A DNA stretch of 64,000 bases from Stutzerimonas urumqiensis (GTDB taxonomy: Bacteria > Pseudomonadota > Gammaproteobacteria > Pseudomonadales > Pseudomonadaceae). Location of the stretch: NCBI RefSeq assembly GCF_003640395.1, contig NZ_RBZQ01000002.1:186001-250000 (forward strand). The letters are read 5' to 3'. Under the pieces are notes generated by a model. It saw only the letters and a list, made by a program, of their open reading frames with translations. It did no database searches and was not told where the DNA came from. Positions 12,071 to 20,733 of this stretch are shown here, in pieces (the first letter of the stretch is position 1; each line of letters starts with the position of its first letter). A program made the position numbers and the translations under genes.

Positions 12071-13681
12071 TCAGAGACGCGCCGAGCGCCGGATCAGCAG
12101 GATCACGGGAAGCAGACCGACCAGCACCAGCGTGATCGCCGGCAAGGCCGCCCGCGCCCACGCGCCTTCGCTGGTCATCTCGAAGACGCGCACCGCCAGC
12201 GTGTCCCAGCCGAAAGGACGCATCAGCAGGGTGGCGGGCATTTCCTTGAGCACGTCGACGAACACCAGCAACGCGGCGCTGAGCGTGCCCGGCACCAGCA
12301 GCGGCAGGTAGATCCGCATGAACAGGGCCGGCCCGCCGACGCCGAGACTGCGCGACGCCTGCGGCAGGGACGGCCGGATACGCGCCAGGCTGCTCTCGAG
12401 CGGGCCGAAGGCGACCGCCATGAAGCGCACCAGGTAAGCCAGCAGCAGCGCGCCGAGGCTGCCGAGCAGGACTGGCTTGGGGTCGATTGCCAGCCATTCG
12501 GCTGCCGGACCGAGCAGGTGGCGATCGATGAAGCTGAAGGCCAGCATGATCGACACCGCCAGCACCGACCCGGGCAGCGCGTAGCCCAGGTTGGCCAGGC
12601 CGACCGCCGCCTTCACCGGCCGCACCGGCGCCTGTCGGCGGGCGAATGCCATCAGCAGGGCCACGCTGACGGTGATCAGCGCCGCCAGCGCCCCGAGTGA
12701 GAGGCTGTGCACTATCAGGCCGACGTAGCGGCTATCCAGATCGAAACGGCCCCGTTGCCAGATCCAGACCAGCAGCTGGATCAACGGGATGACGAACGCG
12801 CACAACAACACCAATCCGCACCAGGCGCTGGCCGCAAAGGCTCGCCAGCCATGCAGGCGGTACAGCGGAGCGGCCCGCTTGCGTTCGGCGCTGGCGCGCG
12901 GCACGCCCCTGGCACGGCGCTCGCCGTAGAGCACGAGCATGACGGCGAGCAACAGCAGACTGGCCAGCTGGGTGGCGCTGGTCAGGCTGAAGAAGCCGTA
13001 CCAGGTCTTGTAGATGGCGGTGGTGAAGGTGTCGAAATTGAACACCGCCACAGCGCCGAAGTCGGCCAGCGTTTCCATCATCGCCAGCGCCAGGCCGGCG
13101 CCGATGGCCGGCCACGCCATCGGCAGCGCGACGTGCCAGAACGCCTGCCACGGGGTACGACCCAGCACCCGCGCCGCCTCCATCAGCCCGCGGCCCTGGG
13201 CGATGAACGCCGAGCGGGCCAGCAGGTAGACGTAGGGGTAGAACACCAGCACCAGCACCAGCACGACCCCGCCGGTGGAGCGCACACGCGGAAAGCGCAC
13301 GCCGCTGCCGAACCACTCGCGCGCGGCGGTTTGCACGGGACCGGCGAAATCCAGCAGGCCGATGAAGACGAATGCCAGCACGTACGCCGGGATTGCAAAC
13401 GGCAGCATCAGCGCCCAGTCGAGCCAGCGCCGGCCGGGAAACTCGCACAGCGACGTCAGCCAGGCGAGGCTGACGCCGAGCAGCAGCACGCCCGCCGCGA
13501 CACCGAGCACCAGGACCAGCGTATTGCCAAGCAGGCGTGGCAGCTGGGTCTCCCAGAGGTGGGCCCAGATGGTGGTATCGATCTCATGCCAGCTGAGCAG
13601 CAGGACGCTCAGCGGCAACAGAACCAGCGCGGCGACGGCGAATGAAAGCGGATACCAGCGACGCTGGACGGAGTGGATCAA
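12071..13681 (-). CDS. Fe(3+) ABC transporter permease, FbpB-type
   Basis: A 536-residue inner-membrane permease made of two homologous halves, each with about six membrane segments and a MetI-type EAA loop (for example EAARVLGRTPWQAFWHVALP in the first half). This two-in-one layout is typical of ferric-ion permeases (FbpB/HitB/SfuB) and of ThiP. The gene directly upstream encodes a periplasmic Fe(3+)-binding protein, which supports iron as substrate. No ATPase gene is adjacent, so the ATPase must be encoded elsewhere. A strong hairpin separates it from the binding-protein gene, a common way to keep permease levels below binding-protein levels. Confidence 0.92.
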   Translation of the reverse strand: MIHSVQRRWYPLSFAVAALVLLPLSVLLLSWHEIDTTIWAHLWETQLPRLLGNTLVLVLGVAAGVLLLGVSLAWLTSLCEFPGRRWLDWALMLPFAIPAYVLAFVFIGLLDFAGPVQTAAREWFGSGVRFPRVRSTGGVVLVLVLVFYPYVYLLARSAFIAQGRGLMEAARVLGRTPWQAFWHVALPMAWPAIGAGLALAMMETLADFGAVAVFNFDTFTTAIYKTWYGFFSLTSATQLASLLLLAVMLVLYGERRARGVPRASAERKRAAPLYRLHGWRAFAASAWCGLVLLCAFVIPLIQLLVWIWQRGRFDLDSRYVGLIVHSLSLGALAALITVSVALLMAFARRQAPVRPVKAAVGLANLGYALPGSVLAVSIMLAFSFIDRHLLGPAAEWLAIDPKPVLLGSLGALLLAYLVRFMAVAFGPLESSLARIRPSLPQASRSLGVGGPALFMRIYLPLLVPGTLSAALLVFVDVLKEMPATLLMRPFGWDTLAVRVFEMTSEGAWARAALPAITLVLVGLLPVILLIRRSARL

Positions 13682-13739
13682 GGAACGCCTCGTCAGTGCT
13701 GCGCGCCTTGCGCGCGTGAAAAACGCCAGAGGCTGAGTC

Positions 13740-13771
13740 GAGGCGCGCGGCGAGTCAAGCCCGCGCGCCTC
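13740..13771 (-). terminator. Hairpin between binding-protein and permease genes
   Basis: A 10-bp perfect stem (GAGGCGCGCG/CGCGCGCCTC, 12-nt loop) begins 6 bp after the stop of the substrate-binding protein. Without a T-run it is more likely an mRNA-stabilising or attenuating hairpin than a full terminator. Confidence 0.5.
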
Positions 13772-13777
13772 GGTCGA

Positions 13778-14779
13778 TCACCGCCAGCCGGCGCGATCCA
13801 TCAGCATGATCGCCTCGGCCTGCCGCTTGCCGGCGATCTCGACCGGAACGGTATCGGCCTTGAACTCGCCCCAGGCTGACACTTCCTCGGACGGCGCGAC
13901 GTCCGGGTTGGCCGGGTATTCCTGATTGATGGCCGCGAACATGCCCTGCGCCTTCTCGCCGGTCAGCCACTCGACCAGCTTGCGGGCCGCCTCGGGATGG
14001 GGCGCGTGCTTGGTCAGGCCGATGCCCGACAAGTTGACGTGCACGCCGCGGTCCTGCTGGTTGGGCCAGAAGAGCTTGGCTTGCAGGTCCGGATTTTCCT
14101 TGTGCAGCCGGCCGTAGTAGTAGGTGTTGACGATGCCGACATCGCACAGACCGGCGTCGATCGCCTGAATGAGCGCCGTATCGTCGGCGAAGGCATCGGT
14201 CGCCAGGTTGTTCACCCAGCCCTTGAGGATTTCTTCGGTCTTCTCGGCGCCGTGCGCCTCGATCAGCGTAGCGGTGAGCGACTGGTTGTAGACCTTCTTG
14301 CTGGTCCGCAGGCACAGACGGCCTTCCCATTGCTCGTCGGCCAGGGCTTCGTAGGTGCTCAGCTCCTTCGGATCGACGCGCTCGGTGGAGTAGACGATGG
14401 TGCGCGCGCGCAGCGAGAGGCCGGTCCAGGCTCCGGTCGACGAGCGATACTGCGGCGGGATGTTCTGCTTGACGATTTCCGAGTCGAGCGGCTGGAGGAT
14501 GCCCATCTGCTCGGCCTGCCAGAGGTTACCGGCGTCGACGGTCAGCAGCAGGTCGGCCGGCGTGTTCTCGCCTTCGGCCTTGATGCGGGCCATCAGTGGC
14601 GCTTCCTTGTCGGTGATGTAGCTCACCTTGACGCCGGTTTCCTCGGTATAGGCGTCGAATACCGGCTTTATCAGGTCCTCGATCCGGGACGAATACACCA
14701 CCACCTCGTCGGCCGCGCTGGCGATGCCGGACGCGGCGGCCAGTGCCAGTGCGGTGAGAATTCCCTTGTATGCCTGCAT
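13778..14779 (-). CDS. Periplasmic Fe(3+)-binding protein of ABC transporter
   Basis: A 333-residue periplasmic binding protein with a signal peptide (cut near [17 protein letters not shown]). The family features of FbpA/FutA-type ferric-binding proteins are present: the EVVVYSSR opening strand, [34 protein letters not shown], and a tyrosine cluster NTYYYGRL that in this family supplies iron-coordinating tyrosines. It delivers ferric iron to the permease encoded next. A possible Fur site lies 35-53 bp upstream of the ATG, which fits iron-repressed expression. The neighbouring ubiI gene ends 87 bp upstream on the same strand, so a promoter in that gap is needed or read-through occurs. Confidence 0.95.
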   Translation of the reverse strand: MQAYKGILTALALAAASGIASAADEVVVYSSRIEDLIKPVFDAYTEETGVKVSYITDKEAPLMARIKAEGENTPADLLLTVDAGNLWQAEQMGILQPLDSEIVKQNIPPQYRSSTGAWTGLSLRARTIVYSTERVDPKELSTYEALADEQWEGRLCLRTSKKVYNQSLTATLIEAHGAEKTEEILKGWVNNLATDAFADDTALIQAIDAGLCDVGIVNTYYYGRLHKENPDLQAKLFWPNQQDRGVHVNLSGIGLTKHAPHPEAARKLVEWLTGEKAQGMFAAINQEYPANPDVAPSEEVSAWGEFKADTVPVEIAGKRQAEAIMLMDRAGWR

Positions 14780-14813
14780 GAACGGCCTCTGCTCAGTCTT
14801 TTCGAAGAGGCCA

Positions 14814-14832
14814 AATAATAGTGAATGCTATT
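14814..14832 (-). promoter_or_regulatory. Candidate Fur box upstream of the iron-binding protein gene
   Basis: The AT-rich 19-mer AATAATAGTGAATGCTATT lies in an otherwise GC-rich region. It matches 10 of 19 positions of the Fur consensus GATAATGATAATCATTATC, with inverted halves. It sits 35 bp upstream of the start codon of an iron-uptake gene. Match is moderate. Confidence 0.45.
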
Positions 14833-14866
14833 TAGCTTAACAACGCGGCGCATTGTCCCCTAACGA

Positions 14867-16099
14867 TTACCGTTGGCCGAGCGGACTGGCCAGCGGCGGC
14901 AGATCCTCGCTCATACCGAGCGCCTGCCGCACGAATGCCGCCTTGACCGAGGGCAGCGCGTCGACCGTGCGCAGCCCCGTATTGCGCAGCCAGCGTAGCG
15001 GCAGCGGGTTGGCCTGGAACAGCCGCTCGAAGCCTTCCATCGCCGCCATCATCGCCAGGTTGTGCGGCATGCGACGACGCTCGAAGCGGCCGAGCACCCG
15101 TTCATCGCCGAAAGGCTCCCCGCGCGCCACCGCCTTGAGCAGCGCGTCGGCCAGCTCCGCGGCGTCCAGCAGCCCGAGGTTGACGCCTTGGCCGGCCAGC
15201 GGATGAATGGTGTGTGCCGCGTCCCCGATCAAGGCGAGGCCCGGCTGGATGTAGCGCTTGGCATGACGCTGGCGCAGCGGGATGCAGAGCCGTGGATCGA
15301 CCTGCAGCACCGGTCCGAGGCGCTGCTCGAAGGCTGCGCCGAGCGCCTCGGCGAATTCCTCGTCGGTCATGGCCATCAGACGCGCCGCCTCGGCTTCGGT
15401 GGCCGACCAGACGATCGAACACCAGTGCAGATCGCCGTCTCGCTCCAGCGGCAGGAAGGCAAGCGGGCCATCGTCGGTGAACCGCTGCCAAGCCGTACGC
15501 CGATGCGATTCGCGGCAGCGCACGCTGGTGACGATGGCATGGTGCAGATAATCCCACTCCCGCGTTTCGCAGCCGGCAAGCCTGCGCACCAGCGAGTTGG
15601 CGCCGTCGGCCGCGATCAACAGGCGAGCGCGAACTTCCTGCCCGTCAGCCAGAGTCAGCAGCCAACCATCGCCTGAGCGGCGGACCTGTTCGAGCCGCGC
15701 GCCTTCGATCAGCCGCACCTTGTCATCACGCCGCAACTGCTCGATCAGCGCATCCTGTACGACGCGGTTTTCGACGATGTGACCCAGCACCGACGCATGC
15801 ACGGCAGCGGCCGAGAAGTGGATGCTGCCCGTACCCGAGCCGTCCCAGACCTGCATGTCGGTATAGGCACAGGCGCGACGCGCCATGATCCCTGGCCAGG
15901 CGCCGACGCGCTCCAGGATGCGCTGGCTCGCCGCCGACAGGGCGCTGACCCTGGGCTCGAAGGCGCTCGCCGCATCGAACGGCGCTGGCTCCAGCGAGGC
16001 ACCATCGACCAGGGTGATGCCGAGCCCGCTGTCGCGCAGCGCCAATGCCAGCGTGCTGCCAACCATACCGGCGCCGACGATGATCAGATCGGTGTGCAT
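14867..16099 (-). CDS. ubiI: FAD-dependent ubiquinone-biosynthesis hydroxylase, UbiI-like
   Basis: A 410-residue flavoprotein monooxygenase of the UbiH/COQ6 family. It has the FAD-binding GAGMVG motif at residues 9-14, the DGANS motif, and the second FAD motif GDAAHTIHPLAGQGVNLG around 292. Members hydroxylate the aromatic ring during ubiquinone synthesis; the position next to ubiH and pepP matches the gene formerly called visC, now ubiI in E. coli (C5 hydroxylation). The exact carbon hydroxylated cannot be read from sequence. The ATG has GGGAG close upstream. It follows ubiH by 60 bp on the same strand; the small ORF found between the two in P. aeruginosa is absent. Confidence 0.9.
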   Translation of the reverse strand: MHTDLIIVGAGMVGSTLALALRDSGLGITLVDGASLEPAPFDAASAFEPRVSALSAASQRILERVGAWPGIMARRACAYTDMQVWDGSGTGSIHFSAAAVHASVLGHIVENRVVQDALIEQLRRDDKVRLIEGARLEQVRRSGDGWLLTLADGQEVRARLLIAADGANSLVRRLAGCETREWDYLHHAIVTSVRCRESHRRTAWQRFTDDGPLAFLPLERDGDLHWCSIVWSATEAEAARLMAMTDEEFAEALGAAFEQRLGPVLQVDPRLCIPLRQRHAKRYIQPGLALIGDAAHTIHPLAGQGVNLGLLDAAELADALLKAVARGEPFGDERVLGRFERRRMPHNLAMMAAMEGFERLFQANPLPLRWLRNTGLRTVDALPSVKAAFVRQALGMSEDLPPLASPLGQR

Positions 16100-16159
16100 G
16101 TGCTTCTCCCAGGGTGACGCGACGCACTGCGGGTCATCGGCTGCGACCTACCGGCGGAC

Positions 16160-17347
16160 TCAACGTTCGCCAAGCCCCATCGCCTGGCGTGCGAACCAAT
16201 GCTTGGCCGGCGGCAACAGGTCCAGGCCAACCAGCCCTAACGAGCGGGCCGCCGAGACCGTACGCCCCGAATGGCCGAACAGGCGGGTGACCTGGTCGGA
16301 AAAGCTGACCGTGAGCATCTGATCGAGCCGTTGCCGCGCCTGGTACGCCTGCAGCACCGACAGCTGGCCGAGCGGGGCATCGCTCTCGGTCAGCGAGTCG
16401 GCCAGGCCGACGGCATCGCGCAGCGACAGGTTGTAACCCTGGCCGGCGATCGGATGCAGGCTATGGGCGGCATTGCCCAGCACCACCAGCCCGGAGCGAA
16501 CCTGTTCCTCGGATTCGATCAGCGACAGCGGATACAGGTGCCGCGCACCGACCTGACGAAACGCCCCGAGCCGGTAACCGAAGGCGTCCTGGAGCTCAGC
16601 CAGGAAGGCGCCTTCCGGCAGCCCGGCGAGCCTGGCCGCATCGTCCTGCGCGCGCGTCCAGATCAGCGCGCACCGGCCCTCGGGCAGCGGCAGCAGCGCC
16701 ATCGGCCCCTGGCGGGTGAAGCGTTCGAACGCCTCGCCGCCGTGCGCATGGCCCGGCGTGACATTGGCGATCAGGGCCGTCTGTTCATAGGCGCGCACCG
16801 AAACGGCGATGCCCAGCGACTCGCGCAGCGCCGAGCGACCGCCATCGGCCAGCACCGCCAGGGCCACATCGAGCGCCACGTCGCCCGTCTCGCCGTTCAG
16901 TTCGATACGGTAGCCCGCCGCTGTCGGGAGCATGCGCTCGGCACGCGCCGGGCAATGGCGGACCACGACCGCATCGTCCAGCGCCCGCCAGAGGCAGTGG
17001 CCTATCCATGCGTTCTCCACCACGTAACCCAGCGCAGGAACGCCTTCGGACGCCGCCTCCAGCCGTGTGACGCCGTAGCGACCGCGCTCGGAAACATGAA
17101 TGCGCTCGATCGGCTCGGCGCGCTCGGCGATCAGCGGCCAGACGCCCAGCCGCTCGTAGATCTGCCGCGAGCCGTAGGACAAGGCCGTCGAGCGCGCATC
17201 GTAGCTGGGCTGGTACTCGGCACCCGGCGCCAACGGCTCGATCAGATGGATCGTCCAGCCCCGCTCGCGGGCGGCTGGCTGCAACGCCAGCGCCAGGCTG
17301 GCACCCACCAGCCCGCCGCCGACGATGGCCAGTGCGCGGTCGCTCAC
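16160..17347 (-). CDS. ubiH: 2-octaprenyl-6-methoxyphenol hydroxylase UbiH
   Basis: A 395-residue flavoprotein hydroxylase of ubiquinone synthesis. The FAD motif GGGLVG lies at residues 10-15 and GNAAHSLHPIAGQGYNLSLRD near the C-terminal third. The start is a GTG at 17347: it has AGGAGG upstream and overlaps the pepP stop as GTGA, which implies translational coupling. A longer open frame upstream runs through pepP and has no family similarity. Its sequence is distinct from the downstream UbiI paralog, although the two share the fold. Gene order ygfB-pepP-ubiH-ubiI is the same as in many gammaproteobacteria. Confidence 0.95.
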   Translation of the reverse strand: MSDRALAIVGGGLVGASLALALQPAARERGWTIHLIEPLAPGAEYQPSYDARSTALSYGSRQIYERLGVWPLIAERAEPIERIHVSERGRYGVTRLEAASEGVPALGYVVENAWIGHCLWRALDDAVVVRHCPARAERMLPTAAGYRIELNGETGDVALDVALAVLADGGRSALRESLGIAVSVRAYEQTALIANVTPGHAHGGEAFERFTRQGPMALLPLPEGRCALIWTRAQDDAARLAGLPEGAFLAELQDAFGYRLGAFRQVGARHLYPLSLIESEEQVRSGLVVLGNAAHSLHPIAGQGYNLSLRDAVGLADSLTESDAPLGQLSVLQAYQARQRLDQMLTVSFSDQVTRLFGHSGRTVSAARSLGLVGLDLLPPAKHWFARQAMGLGER

Positions 17348-18687
17348 GCGATCGCCTCCTGGCGCGCCGCAGTCATGAGCGATTCGATCTCGCCGATCGA
17401 TTTGGGCACGTCGCCAGTGAGGATTTCGCAACCCGTCTTGGTGACGACCACATCGTCTTCGATGCGTATGCCGATCCCCCGCCACTTCTTGGCGACGTTC
17501 GGGTTATCCGGGGCGATATAGATGCCGGGCTCGACGGTCATCGTCATGCCGGGCTCGAGCACGCGCCACTGGCCGCCGACGCGGTAATCGCCGACGTCGT
17601 GGACATCGAGCCCCAGCCAGTGGCCGGCGCGATGCATGTAGAACGGCTTGTAGGCTTCGGCCGCGATCAGTTCGTCCACCTCGCCTTCCAGCAGCCCCAG
17701 ACGCACCAGCCCGGCGGTGATGACCCGGACCGTCGCCTCATGGGCCTCGTTCCAGTGGCGGCCGGGTCCTATGTAGTCGAACGCGGCCAGGTTGGCCTCG
17801 AGCACGATTTCGTAGATCGCCCGCTGCTCGGCGGTGAATACGCCGCTGACGGGAAAGGTGCGGGTGATGTCGCTGGCGTAGCAGTCGATCTCGCAACCGG
17901 CGTCGATCAGTACCAGGTCGCCGTCCTTGAGCGGCGCGTCGTTCTCCCGGTAGTGCAGGATGCAGGCGTTGCGTCCCGCCGCGACGATCGAACCGTAGGC
18001 CGCCAGCCGCGCGCCGCCCTTGCGGAACGTGTAGTCCAATTCGGCCTCGAGGTGATACTCCGACAGCCCCGGCCGGCAGGCCTGCATGGCCCGAATGTGG
18101 GCACGCGCCGAGATCTGCGCGGCATGGCGCATGACCTTGGTTTCGGCCGCGGACTTGTACAGGCGCATGTCGTGCAGCAGATGGCCCAGTTCGACGAACT
18201 CGTTCGGTGGCTGCGCGCCCTGGCGGGCCTTGGAACGGATGGTGTTGATCCAGTCCATCAGCCGCTGGTCGAACTCGGCGTTGCTGCCGATGGCGTAGTA
18301 GACGCGCGACCGCCCTTCGATCAGGCCGGGAAGAATGTCGTCGATATCCCCGATCGGAAAGGCATCGTCCGCGCCGAAATCCCGCACCGCCCCCTCCTGA
18401 CCGGCCCGCAGGCCGTCCCACAGCTCGCGTTCGGGGTCGCGCTCGCGGCAGAACAACACGTACTCGCCATGCTCCCGCCCCGGAATCAGCGCGATGACCG
18501 CGTCCGGCTCGGGGAAGCCGGACAGGTACTGGAAGTCGCTGTCCTGGCGGTAGGTATGTTCCACGTCCCGGTTGCGGATGTAGACCGGCGCAGCCGGCAG
18601 AATGGCAATGCTGTTGGGCTCCATCTGCGCCATCAGGGCCTTGCGGCGGCGCGCATATTCCGAGCGAGGGATACGGACGTTGGACAA
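17344..18687 (-). CDS. pepP: Xaa-Pro aminopeptidase PepP (TTG start)
   Basis: A 447-residue proline aminopeptidase that removes N-terminal residues before proline. The dinuclear-metal ligands are visible in LIDAGCEIDCYASDITRTF (two Asp), HRAGHWLGLDVHDVG (His), MTVEPGIYI (Glu) and GIRIEDDVVVT (Glu). Homologous sequence begins at RIPRSEYARRRKALMAQ, and no ATG or GTG lies just before it. A TTG at 18687 has GAGGAG six bases upstream, giving the start (M)SNVRIPRSEYA. The ribosome site overlaps the ygfB stop codon, which indicates coupling. The stop overlaps the GTG of ubiH. Confidence 0.95.
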   Translation of the reverse strand: MSNVRIPRSEYARRRKALMAQMEPNSIAILPAAPVYIRNRDVEHTYRQDSDFQYLSGFPEPDAVIALIPGREHGEYVLFCRERDPERELWDGLRAGQEGAVRDFGADDAFPIGDIDDILPGLIEGRSRVYYAIGSNAEFDQRLMDWINTIRSKARQGAQPPNEFVELGHLLHDMRLYKSAAETKVMRHAAQISARAHIRAMQACRPGLSEYHLEAELDYTFRKGGARLAAYGSIVAAGRNACILHYRENDAPLKDGDLVLIDAGCEIDCYASDITRTFPVSGVFTAEQRAIYEIVLEANLAAFDYIGPGRHWNEAHEATVRVITAGLVRLGLLEGEVDELIAAEAYKPFYMHRAGHWLGLDVHDVGDYRVGGQWRVLEPGMTMTVEPGIYIAPDNPNVAKKWRGIGIRIEDDVVVTKTGCEILTGDVPKSIGEIESLMTAARQEAIA

Positions 18688-18697
18688 ACGAGACTCC

Positions 18698-19252
18698 TCA
18701 ATGCAGGGATGGCTTGGCGGCCGGTGCGATCGGTGGTGCGCATTCGGCGAACAGCAGCATCGGCGCGACCCGCAGGTATTCCATGACTTCCATATAGTCG
18801 CTTTCCGCGTCTTCGGATTCCTCGAGCGCGCTCTGGACCTGAGCGATCGCCGCCAGGTCCTGCAACACTTCGCGCGCCTCGCCACTCAGCGAACGGTCGC
18901 CCGCCGCCAGACCGAAACCGGTCAGAAAGCCCTGGCACCACTGGCCAAGCGCCTGGGCGCGCACGGTAATCGACGCCTCGTCGGTCGGCAGCAACAGCAC
19001 CAGCGCCACGTCCTCGCCGGCCAACTCGCCCTTGGCCATTTCCTGGAGGCCCACCAGCGCCTGACGGACCGGAGCGTCAAGCTCGCCGCCGAGCAGCTCG
19101 GTCGCCTCCGCGAGCCAGGGCTCGGGGTCGAACCCAGCTCCCGCACAGCTGCGACCGAGCAGGTGGCCCTGCAACTCGGCGGGCGTGACCGCATGGGGAC
19201 TGGTCTGGAGAAGTCGGGAAAACGCGTCGTAGGGCGAGGTTTGCAAGGTCAT
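18698..19252 (-). CDS. ygfB: YgfB/UPF0149-family protein
   Basis: A 184-residue, acidic, mostly helical protein of the UPF0149 (YgfB/YecA) family. The pattern [10 protein letters not shown] near residue 30, GFLTGFGLA and the terminal [18 protein letters not shown] are typical. In P. aeruginosa, YgfB has been linked to regulation of ampDh3 and beta-lactam resistance; whether that holds here is inference. The start at 19252 begins the family-like sequence [11 protein letters not shown], but no strong ribosome site is seen. It is the first gene of the pepP-ubiH-ubiI run and is divergent from the zapA pair, with a shared 112-bp promoter region. Confidence 0.9.
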   Translation of the reverse strand: MTLQTSPYDAFSRLLQTSPHAVTPAELQGHLLGRSCAGAGFDPEPWLAEATELLGGELDAPVRQALVGLQEMAKGELAGEDVALVLLLPTDEASITVRAQALGQWCQGFLTGFGLAAGDRSLSGEAREVLQDLAAIAQVQSALEESEDAESDYMEVMEYLRVAPMLLFAECAPPIAPAAKPSLH

Positions 19253-19364
19253 GGGAACTAGGCGCCCACCAGCGCGATGTCTAGAATGAAGGCCCCGTAT
19301 CCTAGCATCGGGGCATCCGCCAAGACCAACGAGCCACAGGCTCATCGCAGCCGTCGGAGTAACT

Positions 19365-19574
19365 ATGGACGATGCCGACTTGTCGCTGCTCGGCGCCAAG
19401 GTGAACCAACTGATCCACCTCGTCGAACGGCTTCGCACCGAAAACGACAGGCTGCTCGCCCAGGAGCGAGCGTGGCGCGAGGAGCGCGCTCATCTGATTG
19501 AAAAGAACGAAATGGCCCGCGAGAAGGTCGAAGCGATGATTTCGCGCCTGAAAGCTCTGGAGCAGGACACATGA
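19365..19574 (+). CDS. TIGR02449-family coiled-coil protein (ZapB-like)
   Basis: A 69-residue protein that is almost entirely a charged coiled coil ([20 protein letters not shown], then alternating Glu/Arg heptads). It resembles the TIGR02449 family found upstream of zapA in pseudomonads, and in shape resembles the cell-division protein ZapB. The stop overlaps the start of zapA (ATGA), so the two are translationally coupled. A role with ZapA in Z-ring assembly is inference from context. Confidence 0.85.
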   Translation: MDDADLSLLGAKVNQLIHLVERLRTENDRLLAQERAWREERAHLIEKNEMAREKVEAMISRLKALEQDT

Positions 19575-19885
19575 CGCAGCCCACCACAGTCACCGTGCAC
19601 ATCATGGACAAGGACTATTGCATCGCCTGTCCGCCCGAAGAGCGCTCGCACCTGGAGAACGCCGCACGCTATCTCGACAGCAAGATGCGCGGCATTCGCA
19701 GCAGCGGCAAAGTGATCGGCGCCGACCGCGTGGCGGTGATGGCCGCGCTGAACATCACCCATGAATTGCTGCATAAGCAGCGGCAGCTGGACGACGAAGC
19801 GGAATCGGCGAAAGAACATGTGCGCTCGCTGCTCGAGCGCGTCGATTCGGCGCTCGCCACTGATCAGAACGCTGCCGGGCGCTGA
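19571..19885 (+). CDS. zapA: Cell division protein ZapA
   Basis: A 104-residue ZapA, which bundles FtsZ filaments at the division site. The sequence has the N-terminal beta domain (VTVHIMDKDYCIACPPEER), a central AARYLDSKMRGIRSSG and a C-terminal coiled coil with MAALNITHELL. It overlaps the preceding coiled-coil gene by four bases. It is followed 34 bp later by the 6S RNA gene, an arrangement kept across gammaproteobacteria. Confidence 0.95.
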   Translation: MTQPTTVTVHIMDKDYCIACPPEERSHLENAARYLDSKMRGIRSSGKVIGADRVAVMAALNITHELLHKQRQLDDEAESAKEHVRSLLERVDSALATDQNAAGR

Positions 19886-19906
19886 TGGACGGTCATGGGA
19901 TTACGG

Positions 19907-19912
19907 TATACT
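19907..19912 (+). promoter_or_regulatory. -10 element of the 6S RNA gene
   Basis: TATACT, a near-consensus sigma-70 -10 hexamer, lies seven bases before the predicted 6S RNA 5' end. No good -35 hexamer is visible upstream. Confidence 0.55.
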
Positions 19913-19918
19913 CGCCGC

Positions 19919-20098
19919 AACTCCCTGGCATGTGCGCCAGTCGGCGATGACCCTCTCCCGATACGCAACACCTTGGAGGCTGTACGTGAGACTGGTGTGC
20001 ATGTCCGCCTGACGGAAAGCCTGAAGGTCTTCGGCAGTCGCCACCTTGAACTTTCGGGTTCAAGGGCCTACGCCGGCAGCGGCATGCTGGGGAGCCTC
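19919..20098 (+). ncRNA. ssrS: 6S RNA
   Basis: About 180 nt between zapA and ygfA, the conserved location of ssrS. The 5' end (CTCCCTGGCATG) pairs with the 3' end (CATGCTGGGGAG, 20083-20094) to form the closing stem. The near-3' hairpin CCTTGAACTTTCGGGTTCAAGG has the same stem sequence as the E. coli 6S RNA hairpin. A large internal bubble between two long arms, mimicking an open promoter, is compatible with the middle sequence. 6S RNA binds sigma-70 RNA polymerase in stationary phase. The ends are predicted to within a few bases. Confidence 0.92.
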
Positions 20099-20121
20099 TT
20101 CTCTTGATTCGATCCGCCGGC

Positions 20122-20733
20122 ATGACTCGTCGCCAGCTCCGGCGCGAGCTCCGCCAGAAGCGTCGCGCCCTGAAGCCACACGAGCAGCACCAGGCCGCCA
20201 GGCGGCTCTATCGGCAGTTGGCGCAACATCCGCTGTTTCGCCGCGCTCGCCATATCGCGCTCTACCTTCCCAATGACGGTGAAATCGATCCGCGCCTGCT
20301 AATGCGCGAGGCTCAACGGCGCGGCAAGGCCACCTACCTGCCCAGCCTGCAGCCGTGGCCTCGCACGCGCATGAAATTCCAGCGCGTCAGACCGAACGAA
20401 CGCCTGATCCGCAACCGCTTCGGCATCGCCGAACCCGCTCGCACCGCCAAGGGTCATCGACCGGTGTGGGCACTGGACATGCTGATCATGCCGCTGGTCG
20501 GCTTCGACGAGCAGGGCGGACGGCTGGGAATGGGAGGGGGCTTCTATGATCGCAGCCTGGCCTTTCTAGCCAGGCGCAAAAATCGTCATAAACCGACGCT
20601 GCTGGGCGTCGCGCACGAATGTCAGAAAGTCGATCGCATCCCGCTTGAGCCGTGGGACGTACCCGTGCACGCGACCATCAGCGATCGACGCTGGTATCAG
20701 GGCAAGGGAGTGAATGGTCAGCGCTGCGGGTGA
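20122..20733 (+). CDS. ygfA: 5-formyltetrahydrofolate cyclo-ligase
   Basis: A 203-residue enzyme that converts 5-formyl-THF to 5,10-methenyl-THF with ATP. Family motifs are RRELRQKRRAL at the N-terminus, IALYLPNDGEIDPRLL, and the signature MPLVGFDEQGGRLGMGGGFYDR. It lies directly after 6S RNA, and in E. coli the two are co-transcribed. I use the ATG at 20122; a TTG 18 bases earlier is possible but neither has a clear ribosome site. Its last 16 bp overlap a small gene on the opposite strand. Confidence 0.93.
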   Translation: MTRRQLRRELRQKRRALKPHEQHQAARRLYRQLAQHPLFRRARHIALYLPNDGEIDPRLLMREAQRRGKATYLPSLQPWPRTRMKFQRVRPNERLIRNRFGIAEPARTAKGHRPVWALDMLIMPLVGFDEQGGRLGMGGGFYDRSLAFLARRKNRHKPTLLGVAHECQKVDRIPLEPWDVPVHATISDRRWYQGKGVNGQRCG

